Assembly: GCA_002347025.1 (NCBI GenBank)
Contig: DEAE01000029.1
Location: forward strand, 106,916 to 170,915
Length of the DNA stretch: 64,000 nt
DNA from: Acidobacteria bacterium UBA2990
Lineage (GTDB): Bacteria; Acidobacteriota; Vicinamibacteria; Vicinamibacterales; UBA8438
Direction of reading: 5' to 3'
The notes under the pieces were generated by a model, which did no database searches, was not told the origin of the DNA, and worked only from the letters and a program-made list of their open reading frames with translations. The position numbers and the translations under genes were made by a program. Each line of letters begins with the position of its first letter. The first letter of the stretch is position 1. This document shows positions 8,049 through 17,495 of this stretch, piece by piece.

Positions 8049-9890
8049 ATGATGCCACGCGGGTCCCTTCCTCTTGCTTTCTTCCTGGCGAGCGGCACTT
8101 TGATGTCATTGCCAGCTCAGACACTCATGATGCCTCTTGAAATGGTTGCCCCGGGAATGGTCGGGACCGGAGTTACAGTGTTTAGTGGGAGCGAGCGGAC
8201 CGAATTCACAGCCGAAATTTTGGGTGTTCTTGAGAACTCGATAGGACCTAGACGTAATTTGATCCTTGCAAGGCTTACGGGAGGCCCTCTTACTGACACT
8301 GGAGTGATCCAGGGTATGAGTGGAAGCCCCGTATATGTGGAAGATAGGTTGATAGGCGCCGTCTCGTATTCGATGGGTTCATTTTCCAAAGACACTCTGG
8401 CTGGCATAACACCCATAGCCGAGATGCTAGACGCCGACACGCCCGCGCCAGCAACAGCATTCGAACCATTGAGTCCTGCCCTTTCTCTTCCGTTCTCAAC
8501 CGATACCCTCACCAGCCTCACCTCCAATCAATTTCCCAAAATTTCTAGCTTCCGCCCCAGCCGGGGAACCCTCGCAGCACTCGACCTCCCGTTCACTTCA
8601 ATTGCGGGTTACCTCGAGCCCATTGCAACACCCATCGTTACGACCGGATTTAGTCCAGAGGCCTTGAACCAACTTTCACCTGCCTTCGAGCAGGCTTCAC
8701 TAGCAACCGTTCCAACTGGCGCAATCAGCAATCAGTCGTCCTTGGAGTCCGTGGTTCCTTTAGAACCTGGTGACCCACTAGGAGTCGGTCTTATCCAAGG
8801 GGATCTACTCATGGCAGGAACCGGAACCGTCACCCACATCGACGGTGACCGGGTTTACGCATTTGGCCATCAGTTCTACAACCTCGGACCCTCTCAATTT
8901 CCGATGACCAGAGCTTACGTACACACGGTCTTGCCGAGCCAGCTTGTCTCATCCAGAATCACAAGCATCGGAGCGACCCTTGGCACAGTTCATCAGGACC
9001 GTTCCACCGGTGTCATTGGTCGGTTCGGACCTGGCCCTTCGTTGGTTCCAGTCAAAGTTCAACTCCTGTCCCCAGGACAAGACCGAGTTGAGACCTTTGA
9101 TTTTGCAATCATTCGTGACGACCTGTTCACTCCTTTTCTGACCTATACCGCAATACTAAACACGATAATCAGCCATTCGCGTCAGGTCGGTGCAGCAAGC
9201 TATTCAATCAAAGGCGAAATTGAACTTGCCAGCCATCCTTCAGTCCACTTTCAGGAGAGTGTAGCAGGGGCCTCTGCAGCTCCTCTCGCAGCACTGTATG
9301 CCTCCGGTCCACTCTCTGCATTGTTGAACAATGAATTTGAGCCGTTAACCATCGCAAAATTGGACGTCTCGATAACGGCACACGACCAAATCCGCACCGT
9401 AACCCTCAATCGGGTCTGGTTGGATAATCCAAGGCCGCGCCCCGGTCAGACAGTAGCCTTGCATCTGGCCTTCCGAAACTATCGTGGAGACGAGATTCTT
9501 CGCACCGTGATGATGGATATACCCCAGACTACAAGCGACCAACTCGAATTAGTTGTAGCAGACGGCATGACACTGGCCCAAGAGGAACGACTACAGACAA
9601 GGCAGTCAAGCCGGCCTGCTAATAGTCAGCAGCTCATCGCTGCCCTCAACGATGCACGTCGCAATAGCCACGTCTACATCCAGGTTTCAAGGATCGATAC
9701 AGGTGCCGTCGTAAACGGTCAACGCTTACCGTCTCTTCCCCCATCAATGCTGGGAGTGCTCGGCAACGCTCAACGCGCTGGTACCTTTTCACCATTAGAC
9801 AAGGTCAAATTGCGGGAATGGAGCTTGTCTCTCGACGATTTCGTGGTCTCTGGCTCTCGTCGCTTAAACATTGAGTTGGACACCTGGTAA
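8049..9890 (+). CDS. SpoIVB-type (S55 family) serine protease domain protein
   Basis: This is a 613-residue exported protein with an N-terminal signal-like segment (PLAFFLASGTLMSLPAQT). Residues about 30-130 contain GMVGTG and IQGMSGSPVY. The latter matches the nucleophile motif of S55 peptidases such as SpoIVB, with a serine at 91 or 93. A central AFGHQFYN is typical of the acidobacterial relatives, though I cannot assign its histidine a catalytic role. The rest of the protein is unrecognised and probably beta-rich. SpoIVB itself acts in Bacillus spore signalling. Here, in a Gram-negative setting, it more likely processes envelope proteins. The start of the next gene lies 2 bp downstream, implying joint expression. 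Confidence 0.75.
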   Translation: MMPRGSLPLAFFLASGTLMSLPAQTLMMPLEMVAPGMVGTGVTVFSGSERTEFTAEILGVLENSIGPRRNLILARLTGGPLTDTGVIQGMSGSPVYVEDRLIGAVSYSMGSFSKDTLAGITPIAEMLDADTPAPATAFEPLSPALSLPFSTDTLTSLTSNQFPKISSFRPSRGTLAALDLPFTSIAGYLEPIATPIVTTGFSPEALNQLSPAFEQASLATVPTGAISNQSSLESVVPLEPGDPLGVGLIQGDLLMAGTGTVTHIDGDRVYAFGHQFYNLGPSQFPMTRAYVHTVLPSQLVSSRITSIGATLGTVHQDRSTGVIGRFGPGPSLVPVKVQLLSPGQDRVETFDFAIIRDDLFTPFLTYTAILNTIISHSRQVGAASYSIKGEIELASHPSVHFQESVAGASAAPLAALYASGPLSALLNNEFEPLTIAKLDVSITAHDQIRTVTLNRVWLDNPRPRPGQTVALHLAFRNYRGDEILRTVMMDIPQTTSDQLELVVADGMTLAQEERLQTRQSSRPANSQQLIAALNDARRNSHVYIQVSRIDTGAVVNGQRLPSLPPSMLGVLGNAQRAGTFSPLDKVKLREWSLSLDDFVVSGSRRLNIELDTW

Positions 9891-9892
9891 TT

Positions 9893-12154
9893 TTGGTATT
9901 CCCTAGTATTTGTCTAAGCGAGGCGATTGTGGGTCCCCAAATCAAACCGGAGCTTACCCCACCGAACCCATCGGCTGCCCCCAAGAGATTGTCAAGGACA
10001 CTGACCATACTGCTCAGCTGTCTAACCTTGATAGGTGCAGCTCCCACATTCTGGACCGTCTCGACTCCCCGAGAATTCTTAGAGGGAGACCTCGACTCCC
10101 TAGCCATCGATAGCAATGGTCACCTTACCTTGAGTCCAGTGATGGAGACGGTCGTCGATACCTCAGCTCCCATTCTTTGGACCCTCACAACGGACGCAGA
10201 CGGAAGCCACTGGATGGGCAGTGGAAATCAAGGCCGGCTCTACCGTGTAAACGTGAATAATGAGGAGAGTGTTGAATTTGTCGCAGACGAACTCGACATC
10301 CACGCGGTACTAGCAGCTCCTGGAGGTGGCATTCTGTTCGCCACTTCACCGGAGGGCCGGGTTTATCAATTGATTGGGAACAACTCACCAGTGATTCTGT
10401 TTGATCCAGTAGAGACCTATATTTGGGACCTAGCCCTCGCACCCGATGGAACCCTTTATATTGCGACCGGTAATGTCGCCCGTATTTACCGGATTCAACC
10501 TGGAGGACAACCCGAACTCTTTTTTGAAAGTGATGCCAGTCACATTCTCTCTCTCTCCATCTCGGAAAATGGGGCTATCTTTGCGGGCACTGAATCCCCA
10601 GGACAAGTGTTACGAATAGATCCCACCGGCAGACCTTTTGTGATGCTTGACACTCCCTACCAGGAGGTCCGTTCTCTGCGAGCCCAGTCGGAGGGAGCCC
10701 TCTTGGTCATTGCTGTTGGCGGACAGACACCTCAAGCTTCGAACCCACCCCAGACTCCTGCCTCCAGTGGTCCATTGCCCGTACCCTCTGTCACGGTCAC
10801 AACCAGTGTTACGGCTACCCTCGGTGGGAGCAGAACACCACTGCCCCCTCAATCAGCAACATCACAGCCAGCACCTCAAGCACAAGCTGGCGCAGTGTAC
10901 AGAATTGCAGCAGATGGATTTTGGGATGTACTTTGGGAATCGACTACCGACACTCCCCTAGATGCAATCTACCGCCAGGATGGGATTCTCTTAGTAGGAA
11001 CGGGACCGCATGGAAAAATCTACCAGGTCTCTAATAACCCCAAGCGGACCTTGCTTCTAGGACGAACTCCTGCCAATCAAGTCACCCGTTTTATCAGGCA
11101 CCTGGATGATTCACTGAGATACACAACGGCCAATCCTGGACGACTTATGGAGCTTCGGAACACATGGGCTCCAAGTGGAACATATACTTCTTCAGTTCGC
11201 GATGCGACGACGGTTGCCAAGTGGGGGACCCTTACTTGGGAGGCTTCGCTATTTGAGGGCAACAACGTCGAAATTCGCACCCGCTCCGGCAATACAGCCA
11301 TTCCAAACTCAACCTGGAGCGCTTGGTCGGCCCCCTACGATGATCCTGGCGGTAGTCAGATAGCAAGTCCCAACGCTCGTTATCTGCAATGGCGAGCCTT
11401 CCTGTCTGCAGGAACCAGCGATGGACTACCGAGCCTGACTTCAGTAAAAACAGCATATCTTCCCCGGAACCTCAGACCCCGAGTAACTGAACTAACAATC
11501 CACCCACCCGGAATCGCATTCCAGCGAGCTCTGAGCACCGGCGACCCACCTCTGGCTGGACTGAATGAACTTGACTTGGATCGAGCGGTAGCACGGAGCA
11601 CAACCTTAGGTCGACAGACTTTCAGAAAAGGCATTCAAACCTTCGTCTGGACGGCCAGCGACGAAAATGGTGACCCACTCCAGTACACCGTCTCCGTCCA
11701 ACGCGAAGGCGACAGTGCCTGGCGTGAACTCGCCTCAGCTTTGACGGAAACGGTATTCGCATGGGATACCTCACGTACACCTGATGGAAGTTATCGAATG
11801 AAAGTCAGCGCAAGCGACAGCCTCAGTAATGCTCCAGGCTCAGCATTAGAAGGAGACCGACGCAGTCCTATTTTTGAAATCGACAACACCCCTCCAACCA
11901 TTACAATCAGCACACCTCGGCAGACAAATTTTAATTTAGTTCTTCCATTTACCGTTCGCGATACTCATTCGACAATCAAGGCGGTGGAAATCTCACGTGG
12001 CAATGCCGATTGGCAAGCCGTTTATCCAACGGACGGCATTCCCGATGGTCATGTTGAATCGTTTCAAGTCCCTATTGTTGACTCCTACGACGGAGTAATA
12101 CTTATTCGGGCAACAGACGACACCGGGAATGCCGTCACCGTCTCCACTCAATAA
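9893..12154 (+). CDS. Exported beta-propeller protein of unknown function
   Basis: This is a 753-residue protein whose function I do not recognise. The first start is TTG at 9893; a GTG at 9929 would also keep the hydrophobic segment LTILLSCLTLIGAAP, which looks like a signal or anchor. Residues about 70-400 hold repeated units of the type GxLYRV, IYRIQPGG and VLRIDPTGRP, as in NHL/two-component-regulator-like propellers. A low-complexity Pro/Ser/Thr linker follows (about 280-325). The C-terminal part has beta-sandwich-like features, including WTASDENGDPLQY and IRATDDTGNAV, resembling Ig-like or fibronectin-type modules. It is only 2 bp from the S55 protease gene, so the two probably work together at the cell surface. 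Confidence 0.65.
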   Translation: MVFPSICLSEAIVGPQIKPELTPPNPSAAPKRLSRTLTILLSCLTLIGAAPTFWTVSTPREFLEGDLDSLAIDSNGHLTLSPVMETVVDTSAPILWTLTTDADGSHWMGSGNQGRLYRVNVNNEESVEFVADELDIHAVLAAPGGGILFATSPEGRVYQLIGNNSPVILFDPVETYIWDLALAPDGTLYIATGNVARIYRIQPGGQPELFFESDASHILSLSISENGAIFAGTESPGQVLRIDPTGRPFVMLDTPYQEVRSLRAQSEGALLVIAVGGQTPQASNPPQTPASSGPLPVPSVTVTTSVTATLGGSRTPLPPQSATSQPAPQAQAGAVYRIAADGFWDVLWESTTDTPLDAIYRQDGILLVGTGPHGKIYQVSNNPKRTLLLGRTPANQVTRFIRHLDDSLRYTTANPGRLMELRNTWAPSGTYTSSVRDATTVAKWGTLTWEASLFEGNNVEIRTRSGNTAIPNSTWSAWSAPYDDPGGSQIASPNARYLQWRAFLSAGTSDGLPSLTSVKTAYLPRNLRPRVTELTIHPPGIAFQRALSTGDPPLAGLNELDLDRAVARSTTLGRQTFRKGIQTFVWTASDENGDPLQYTVSVQREGDSAWRELASALTETVFAWDTSRTPDGSYRMKVSASDSLSNAPGSALEGDRRSPIFEIDNTPPTITISTPRQTNFNLVLPFTVRDTHSTIKAVEISRGNADWQAVYPTDGIPDGHVESFQVPIVDSYDGVILIRATDDTGNAVTVSTQ

Positions 12155-12268
12155 GCTATCCTTTGTGACTCATGTTGACACTGTTTTTGAGGGTGATGCC
12201 TCTGGATTCATCCAGAAACCAACTTGGCTGGCACATTCTACTTTGCAGCGACCGGCTCCACCCAACTC

Positions 12269-13570
12269 ATGCTCAATAACCTGATTGTTTTCACCGCCCT
12301 AGCTTCTGTGTTGTTGGCTGGATTTTCCGGCCAAATGCAGAATCTGACCACTGCGGCGATCTCCTCAGCTCGAGGAGCAGTCGATCTCGCCATCGGCCTA
12401 GTTGGACTCATGGCGTTCTTTCTCGGTCTTATGCGTGTTGCTGAGGATGCTGGCTTACTCCGCCATCTGGCCGCTGTGGTTGGTCCCATCATGAGGCGGA
12501 TTTTTCCAGAGGTGCCAGAAGACAGCCCTGCGATGAGTGCAATGATTCTGAACATTTCCAGCAACATGCTAGGCCTAGGCAATGCTGCAACGCCCTTCGG
12601 AATCAAGGCGATGGAAGAGTTAGACAAATTGAACAAGTCTCCTGGAATTGCCACAAATTCTATGGTCTTGTTTCTCGCAATCAACACCTCTGCTTTAGCC
12701 GTCCTTCCCTTAGGAGTAGTCGCCCTCAGGACGTCAGTTGGATCAGAGAACGCAATGGGCATCCTACTTCCCACATGGTTCGCTAGCGGATGCGCAACCA
12801 TTGTAGCTGTCGCGTCAGCCTTCTTGTTGAGCCGACTCGCCTTCTACCGTAGTACTAATCCGCCAACAATTACGCCTGACATTCCCCCAGATCAAGATCA
12901 GACAAACTATCTTCTCGACAATACACCCGAAGCGCTAACACCTAAACCGATTCGAAGAACATGTAGCCTGTTCTTCTGGTTGACCCTATTTCTTGCGCTG
13001 GGGCTATTCCTTTGGAACAATCGCCAACTCTCCCCCATCGCTCTTCTGAGTGCAGTAGCCTCTGACTGGATGTTGCCAGTTCTAATCGCGGCCCTGATGC
13101 TTTATGGCTGGGTTCGTGGGATCCGTGTCTACGATTCTTTAGTAGATGGCGCCAAACAGGGCTTCGAGGTTGCTATACGCATTATTCCCTACCTAGTTGC
13201 GATCTTAGTCGTCGTAGGAATGTTTCGCGCTTCAGGAGGCATCGACCTTTTTACTAGCCTTTTGAGTCCGCTAACCAGCTTGATCGGTATGCCACCCGAA
13301 ACTCTGCCGATGGCACTCCTGCGCCCTTTGACCGGCTCTGGTGCTTTCGGCGTTATGACTGAGGCGCTAACGGTGCATGGGGCCGACTCGACCATCGGTT
13401 ATATGGTCAGTACTTTCCAAGGAAGTACCGAGACAACGTTCTATACACTTGCCGTCTATTACGGATCGATTGGCATTCGGGAAACAAGACACACCGTACC
13501 TGCCTGCCTACTGGCCGACACAGCAGGTATTCTGGGTGCCGTCTTTATTGTTAATTTATTTTTTGGTTGA
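12269..13570 (+). CDS. SpmA-SpmB fusion, nucleoside-recognition (Gate) domain membrane protein
   Basis: This polytopic membrane protein of about 433 residues joins the two spore maturation proteins SpmA and SpmB. The N-terminal half has AISSARGAVDLAIGLVG, NISSNMLGLGNAATP and FLAINTSALAVLP, which is SpmA-like. The C-terminal half has GFEVAIRIIPYLVAIL, LTGSGAFGV and FQGSTETTFYTLAVY, which is SpmB-like. A hydrophilic linker of about 60 residues joins them. An upstream TTG at 12224 would add 15 residues; I prefer the ATG at 12269 because it opens directly on the first membrane helix. Transport substrate is unknown. Fused forms occur in non-sporulating bacteria, so the name need not imply sporulation. 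Confidence 0.8.
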   Translation: MLNNLIVFTALASVLLAGFSGQMQNLTTAAISSARGAVDLAIGLVGLMAFFLGLMRVAEDAGLLRHLAAVVGPIMRRIFPEVPEDSPAMSAMILNISSNMLGLGNAATPFGIKAMEELDKLNKSPGIATNSMVLFLAINTSALAVLPLGVVALRTSVGSENAMGILLPTWFASGCATIVAVASAFLLSRLAFYRSTNPPTITPDIPPDQDQTNYLLDNTPEALTPKPIRRTCSLFFWLTLFLALGLFLWNNRQLSPIALLSAVASDWMLPVLIAALMLYGWVRGIRVYDSLVDGAKQGFEVAIRIIPYLVAILVVVGMFRASGGIDLFTSLLSPLTSLIGMPPETLPMALLRPLTGSGAFGVMTEALTVHGADSTIGYMVSTFQGSTETTFYTLAVYYGSIGIRETRHTVPACLLADTAGILGAVFIVNLFFG

Positions 13571-13676
13571 AACAGGCCCGTGGAAAAGAGGCTCTAACAT
13601 TTAAGGCCAAAGTAGAACTCTTCAAAATCTGCGAAGCCAGAACTCTTCACTATAAAAACGGCCAACACTTAGGCTT

Positions 13677-13699
13677 GGTTGAGGACCTAAACCTCAGCC
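13677..13699. terminator. Hairpin between convergent genes
   Basis: GGTTGAGG and CCTCAGCC form an 8-bp stem with a 7-base loop between the ends of the SpmAB gene (plus) and the PBP4-type gene (minus). There is no strict T-run, so its role as a terminator is a guess from position. Nothing else is seen in the 206-bp gap. Confidence 0.35.
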
Positions 13700-13776
13700 C
13701 CCTTCAATGCGTTTTCGAGACCCGGCCAGCAACCGTCCCTTAACCCTGCACCTGTCGCAGTCTCCGTGCAAAAAGG

Positions 13777-15213
13777 CTAATGGGACATACCGAGTAAATG
13801 CCACCGCTCGAGTGAGGACGCGATTTCTCCACGCCCTATCGAAGAAGGTCCTGGCAGGTGATTTACAAAGTAGCAAAAAATAATCGGGGGCTCATTACCC
13901 ATTTCAAGATAGCCAGCCAAACCCACGGTGTGCCGTAACGTGCCTGTTTTCGCGGCAATTTGAGGAACTGAAGGCCAAGCAGCCAAGGTGCCCTCACCTG
14001 TCACCGGAAGTGCAGACACCAGCTGATCTCCCCACGGTTGCTCTATGACGTGGGCCAGCAGGTCCACAATGGTCATTGGCGTCAATAAGTTCATCGCAGA
14101 AAGACCTGACCCATCCCGAATGACTAATCGGGGCTTTGAACCCTGACCCTCATCCGAGAGATTAGCCAAAAAAGTAGAGACCACAGCAGCTCCATCTCGG
14201 AATCGTCCCGTGCCAGCCACCTCCCGAGCTAATGTCAAGGCAAGCATGTCCGCGTACCAATTGTTGCTAGAGGTCAGAATCCTATCTAGCACAGTCTCTA
14301 AAGCAGGAGACCGCAGTTCAGCCACAAGCTCCTGAGCAACGGAGGACTCAACGAAAGGCTCCCCCAGTCGAACTGAACCCTCTACAGTGACACCCAGAGC
14401 CTCAAGTGCACCACGCAGGGCCCTTGCCGCTCGCCGTTCCGGTTCCGAATCGCTAACCGCAACCACAAAGGGCTCCTCGCTGATGGGATATTCACCGCGC
14501 AACACCAACATGTTGGTGCCCCACACAGGCATAAAATCTAGTGTACCTGCCCCATGGCGACCCCTACCCACTGTCGCTGTCTGATTAAGAATTTCCACCC
14601 CTGTTGGAGCCTCGACAAATGCAGGAGCTCCAATCCTGTCGCCAGGTGCGACACGAACAGTAATGGTAGCCCCATCAATTGCCAAACCAGCAGTCGGAGT
14701 TCCGTAACGATAAGGCAGATCCCCATACGTACGTTCTATAGGGTGGGCTCGGCCCGGAAACACGGTTTTGTCTACGACCAAATCACCCGTGACCCTCACA
14801 AGTCCGGCAGCCTGGGCCCGCCTAGCCAATTGAGCCAGTGGCGACCGACTTCCTTGTCGAAAGTTGGCCCTATTCCATGTTGGATCGGCTCCAGGCCGAA
14901 CCACTAAATCACCCTGGATCACCCCATCCCGGAGAGGCTGTGTTGCAATCAGACGAGTTCGCCATTCGTATTCTGAACCCAAGTGGTCTAGGGCTGCTGC
15001 CACAGTCGCAAGTTTAAGCACAGAAGCCGGCACAAAAAGAGTCTCTGCATTATGCGCGTCAACGACCTCATAGTCGCCGTTATCACCCAACTGTACTGCC
15101 AGGTAGCCTCTTTGAGCTCCGTCCCTTACCGTGTGCGTCTGCGCAGCCACCTCCGGCCGGGCGAGCCAACATACCAGCAAAAACGACACACTCGAGTTTC
15201 GCAACCAACCCAT
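13777..15213 (-). CDS. dacB: D-Ala-D-Ala carboxypeptidase/endopeptidase, PBP4 (S13) family
   Basis: This periplasmic peptidoglycan hydrolase removes terminal D-alanine or cuts cross-links. The 478-residue protein has a signal peptide (SFLLVCWLARPEVAAQ) and all three active-site motifs in order: S64-V-L-K67 in PASVLKLA, S315-S-N317 in TSSNNWYAD, and KTG at 422-424. The long stretch between motifs one and two is the insertion domain typical of PBP4 (S13) enzymes. It stands alone, convergent with the SpmAB gene. The neighbouring heme-propeller gene upstream ends 92 bp before its start. Confidence 0.92.
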   Translation of the reverse strand: MGWLRNSSVSFLLVCWLARPEVAAQTHTVRDGAQRGYLAVQLGDNGDYEVVDAHNAETLFVPASVLKLATVAAALDHLGSEYEWRTRLIATQPLRDGVIQGDLVVRPGADPTWNRANFRQGSRSPLAQLARRAQAAGLVRVTGDLVVDKTVFPGRAHPIERTYGDLPYRYGTPTAGLAIDGATITVRVAPGDRIGAPAFVEAPTGVEILNQTATVGRGRHGAGTLDFMPVWGTNMLVLRGEYPISEEPFVVAVSDSEPERRAARALRGALEALGVTVEGSVRLGEPFVESSVAQELVAELRSPALETVLDRILTSSNNWYADMLALTLAREVAGTGRFRDGAAVVSTFLANLSDEGQGSKPRLVIRDGSGLSAMNLLTPMTIVDLLAHVIEQPWGDQLVSALPVTGEGTLAAWPSVPQIAAKTGTLRHTVGLAGYLEMGNEPPIIFCYFVNHLPGPSSIGRGEIASSLERWHLLGMSH

Positions 15214-15305
15214 CTACAGACCTCAGCTGGTAATCCGTCCATCCAACATAGGTAGCTAGCGCAGTAGCTACCTTGATACTCTTAGCATCAGGGAACTTAG
15301 AAATC

Positions 15306-17381
15306 TCATTTCGCCAGAGGATCCGGCCTGAGCTGAAATTTGACCACTTTCTGGTGAGTGCCAGGCCCACCCTCAAGGTGCCAGGCAGCGTAGTTCGAAT
15401 AACTGGACCAGAGACCCTTCCCCTTCCATCCACTTGTGGGGTCATCGATTCGGCCGTTTGAAGATCGAGAGAAAAACCCAAGTGGGTAGGGCACTCGAAG
15501 AGTTATGAACTCTCCCTGATCTGGCACAAACACCTCCAAAGAATCGGTATTCACAACCCCATATAGCGGCACGTCAATCCCAAGCCCGAGCACGTTGTGA
15601 TGATCTACTTGTGTTAGATAGCTCTCATCAGAGTTGATGGGGAACTCAGCATTCTGGTAGGTCGGCTTCTCCATCCGGTGAAAAGACCAGCCTTCCGGGC
15701 AGCTCTGCCCTACAGCTTCTGGACCATTAGTTACAGTGCAGGCACTCCTGTCAAACATAGCGAAATGCCCGCTACCCCGCCAATCCTGCCAAACAATCCC
15801 GTCCCCTGTGATATGCAATCCTCCACTTCCATAAGGCGACGGGTCCTGAATGCTGGGGGGAGGCATATACACCTCCGCCCTGCATGACTCTGGAGGGTTG
15901 TCACCAAGCTCGAGACGCATCAGGGTGTTGTCATCAGGGCCATTGTCAGAACACCACACAGAACCGTCCGCCTGGTTGTAAGCGGGCGAATAACAACCGT
16001 AGGCAATCCGATGGTCCCTTGTTGGATCAACCGACTCACCGGGCTCAGTCCAGCCTGTTGAAATGACACCATCTCCGTTCGTGTCTAAGATGGTGGGGCA
16101 CCAACCCTGAGCAGTCTCGGAATCACCAGATTCGTCCCAAATTTCAGTGTCGATCCAACCTACTCCATCCCTAAACCCGTAGTAGAAACGTTCATCTTCA
16201 CCTAACTGGTTATGGTCGGCCGAAAAGCAGGTATCGATTTCCCTAAATTCCTCACTCTGTGGGTCATACATAAAGGCTTGCCTGGACCCTTGAGCTAAGG
16301 GGAAATATTCCGCAAACGGGTTTGAGTTATCAGTGCAAAACTCCGGTTGTTCCTCAGCTGACCGTGTCCTCCCCGTCAACCACACCCGTCCATCACCGTC
16401 CATTGCTACACTACGGGGGTCAGATTGCCTTGCCCAGATTGGCTCATCACCGTAATAAGGAGATGTCCGAGTGTTAGTTAGTATCGCCGGGGCGTCTGAT
16501 GGGATCGTTATGTTGGTAGCCCTATGTGCGACCGGATCCAACACCGCGAGAATATCACTGGGTTGCACCACTCCATAAACCAACCCATTCGCGTTTACCG
16601 TCGCATCCCGAACGTCCGAAGCAGCGTTATCGGTCCGGCCATCAGTCTCAGTACCCCAGTCCCATAATGTCACAACGACATTCCGTTCAATACCGGTCGG
16701 CCGTGGTGGCTTTTGGACAGGCACCTCGCCAGAGGCTATACGTTCAGTCCAGTCAGCAAACATCCGCCGTTGTTCGCCAAGTCGGTTGTACATCGCGGAC
16801 ATCCCGCCCGCCATCGGGCCCATCCCAACCCGTTGATCCCAGGCTTCTAGGTGATTCGTCACACCAGCCATTACTGTTTCAGGGATCGTGCGAGTGGCAA
16901 GATTTCCAACCTGGTGACAGTTCATACAACCTGTTACCGCGCTACCTAGTTCCTGTTGGGACCGCTCGCCTTGAGGCAGTTCCAACATTGACAGCCACCA
17001 AGCTGCAGGGTATACCTCGGCTGCTGAAGCTTCATCAGGAGCAACGATGGCGGCCAGATCGAGCTGTTCTCCTGGACTTGCCGTCACACGGGGGGAATCA
17101 ACAAGACCATAGCCCCTCACAAACACCTCATAGGTAGCCTGTGGAAGGTCGGGCAACACGTATAGACCCTCATTCCCAGTCACCACGGTCCGTATGAACC
17201 TAGTTGGCAAATCGGTTGTCTCAGCAATGACCCATACTCCAGCCTCTGGTCCAGCCTCACTTGTTACACGTCCCCCAATATCATCGCTATCCACTTCAAC
17301 GGCGTCCTCGGCACAACTCCAAGTCATCACCCCAACCACCGTGACGGCCACCACACTCACTGGCACTCGGATATGTCTCAT
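15306..17381 (-). CDS. Heme c-bearing exported propeller protein with carboxypeptidase-regulatory-like domain
   Basis: This is a 691-residue exported protein. A hydrophobic N-terminus ends in TWSC (Cys23), a possible but weak lipobox. Residues about 35-110 resemble a carboxypeptidase regulatory-like beta-sandwich. A single c-type heme site CMNCH follows at 152-156. The rest, with segments such as AMDGDGRVWLTGR, resembles a virginiamycin-B-lyase/NHL-like propeller. One heme plus a propeller suggests a periplasmic redox or sensing role; the substrate is unknown. It lies just downstream of the terminator that closes the DUF1592/DUF1552 pair, so it probably has its own promoter between 17381 and 17420. 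Confidence 0.65.
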   Translation of the reverse strand: MRHIRVPVSVVAVTVVGVMTWSCAEDAVEVDSDDIGGRVTSEAGPEAGVWVIAETTDLPTRFIRTVVTGNEGLYVLPDLPQATYEVFVRGYGLVDSPRVTASPGEQLDLAAIVAPDEASAAEVYPAAWWLSMLELPQGERSQQELGSAVTGCMNCHQVGNLATRTIPETVMAGVTNHLEAWDQRVGMGPMAGGMSAMYNRLGEQRRMFADWTERIASGEVPVQKPPRPTGIERNVVVTLWDWGTETDGRTDNAASDVRDATVNANGLVYGVVQPSDILAVLDPVAHRATNITIPSDAPAILTNTRTSPYYGDEPIWARQSDPRSVAMDGDGRVWLTGRTRSAEEQPEFCTDNSNPFAEYFPLAQGSRQAFMYDPQSEEFREIDTCFSADHNQLGEDERFYYGFRDGVGWIDTEIWDESGDSETAQGWCPTILDTNGDGVISTGWTEPGESVDPTRDHRIAYGCYSPAYNQADGSVWCSDNGPDDNTLMRLELGDNPPESCRAEVYMPPPSIQDPSPYGSGGLHITGDGIVWQDWRGSGHFAMFDRSACTVTNGPEAVGQSCPEGWSFHRMEKPTYQNAEFPINSDESYLTQVDHHNVLGLGIDVPLYGVVNTDSLEVFVPDQGEFITLRVPYPLGFFSRSSNGRIDDPTSGWKGKGLWSSYSNYAAWHLEGGPGTHQKVVKFQLRPDPLAK

Positions 17382-17420
17382 TGCTTATTCCCCCAAAAAC
17401 CTTGAAAGGCCTGAAGGCCT

Positions 17421-17450
17421 GAAAAAAAGGCCCGGCGTAGCCGCCGGGCC
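17421..17450 (-). terminator. Intrinsic terminator after the DUF1592-DUF1552 pair
   Basis: On the minus strand GGCCCGGCG and CGCCGGGCC form a 9-bp GC-rich stem around a 4-base loop, followed by seven T residues. It lies 45 bp after the DUF1552 gene stop and before the next gene on the same strand, so it separates two transcription units. Confidence 0.9.
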
Positions 17451-17495
17451 CTCAACTACTTCGCTACGGAGCTCTTGCAGCCCCTACATTCGCAA

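Noticed and set aside
12196..12268. Alternative upstream ATG for the SpmA-SpmB gene at 12196
   Set aside because: Not in the reading frame of the protein; only TTG 12224 and ATG 12269 are in frame.
16526..17137. Plus-strand ORF of 203 residues
   Set aside because: Entirely antisense to the heme-propeller gene; no signal, family motif or ribosome site.
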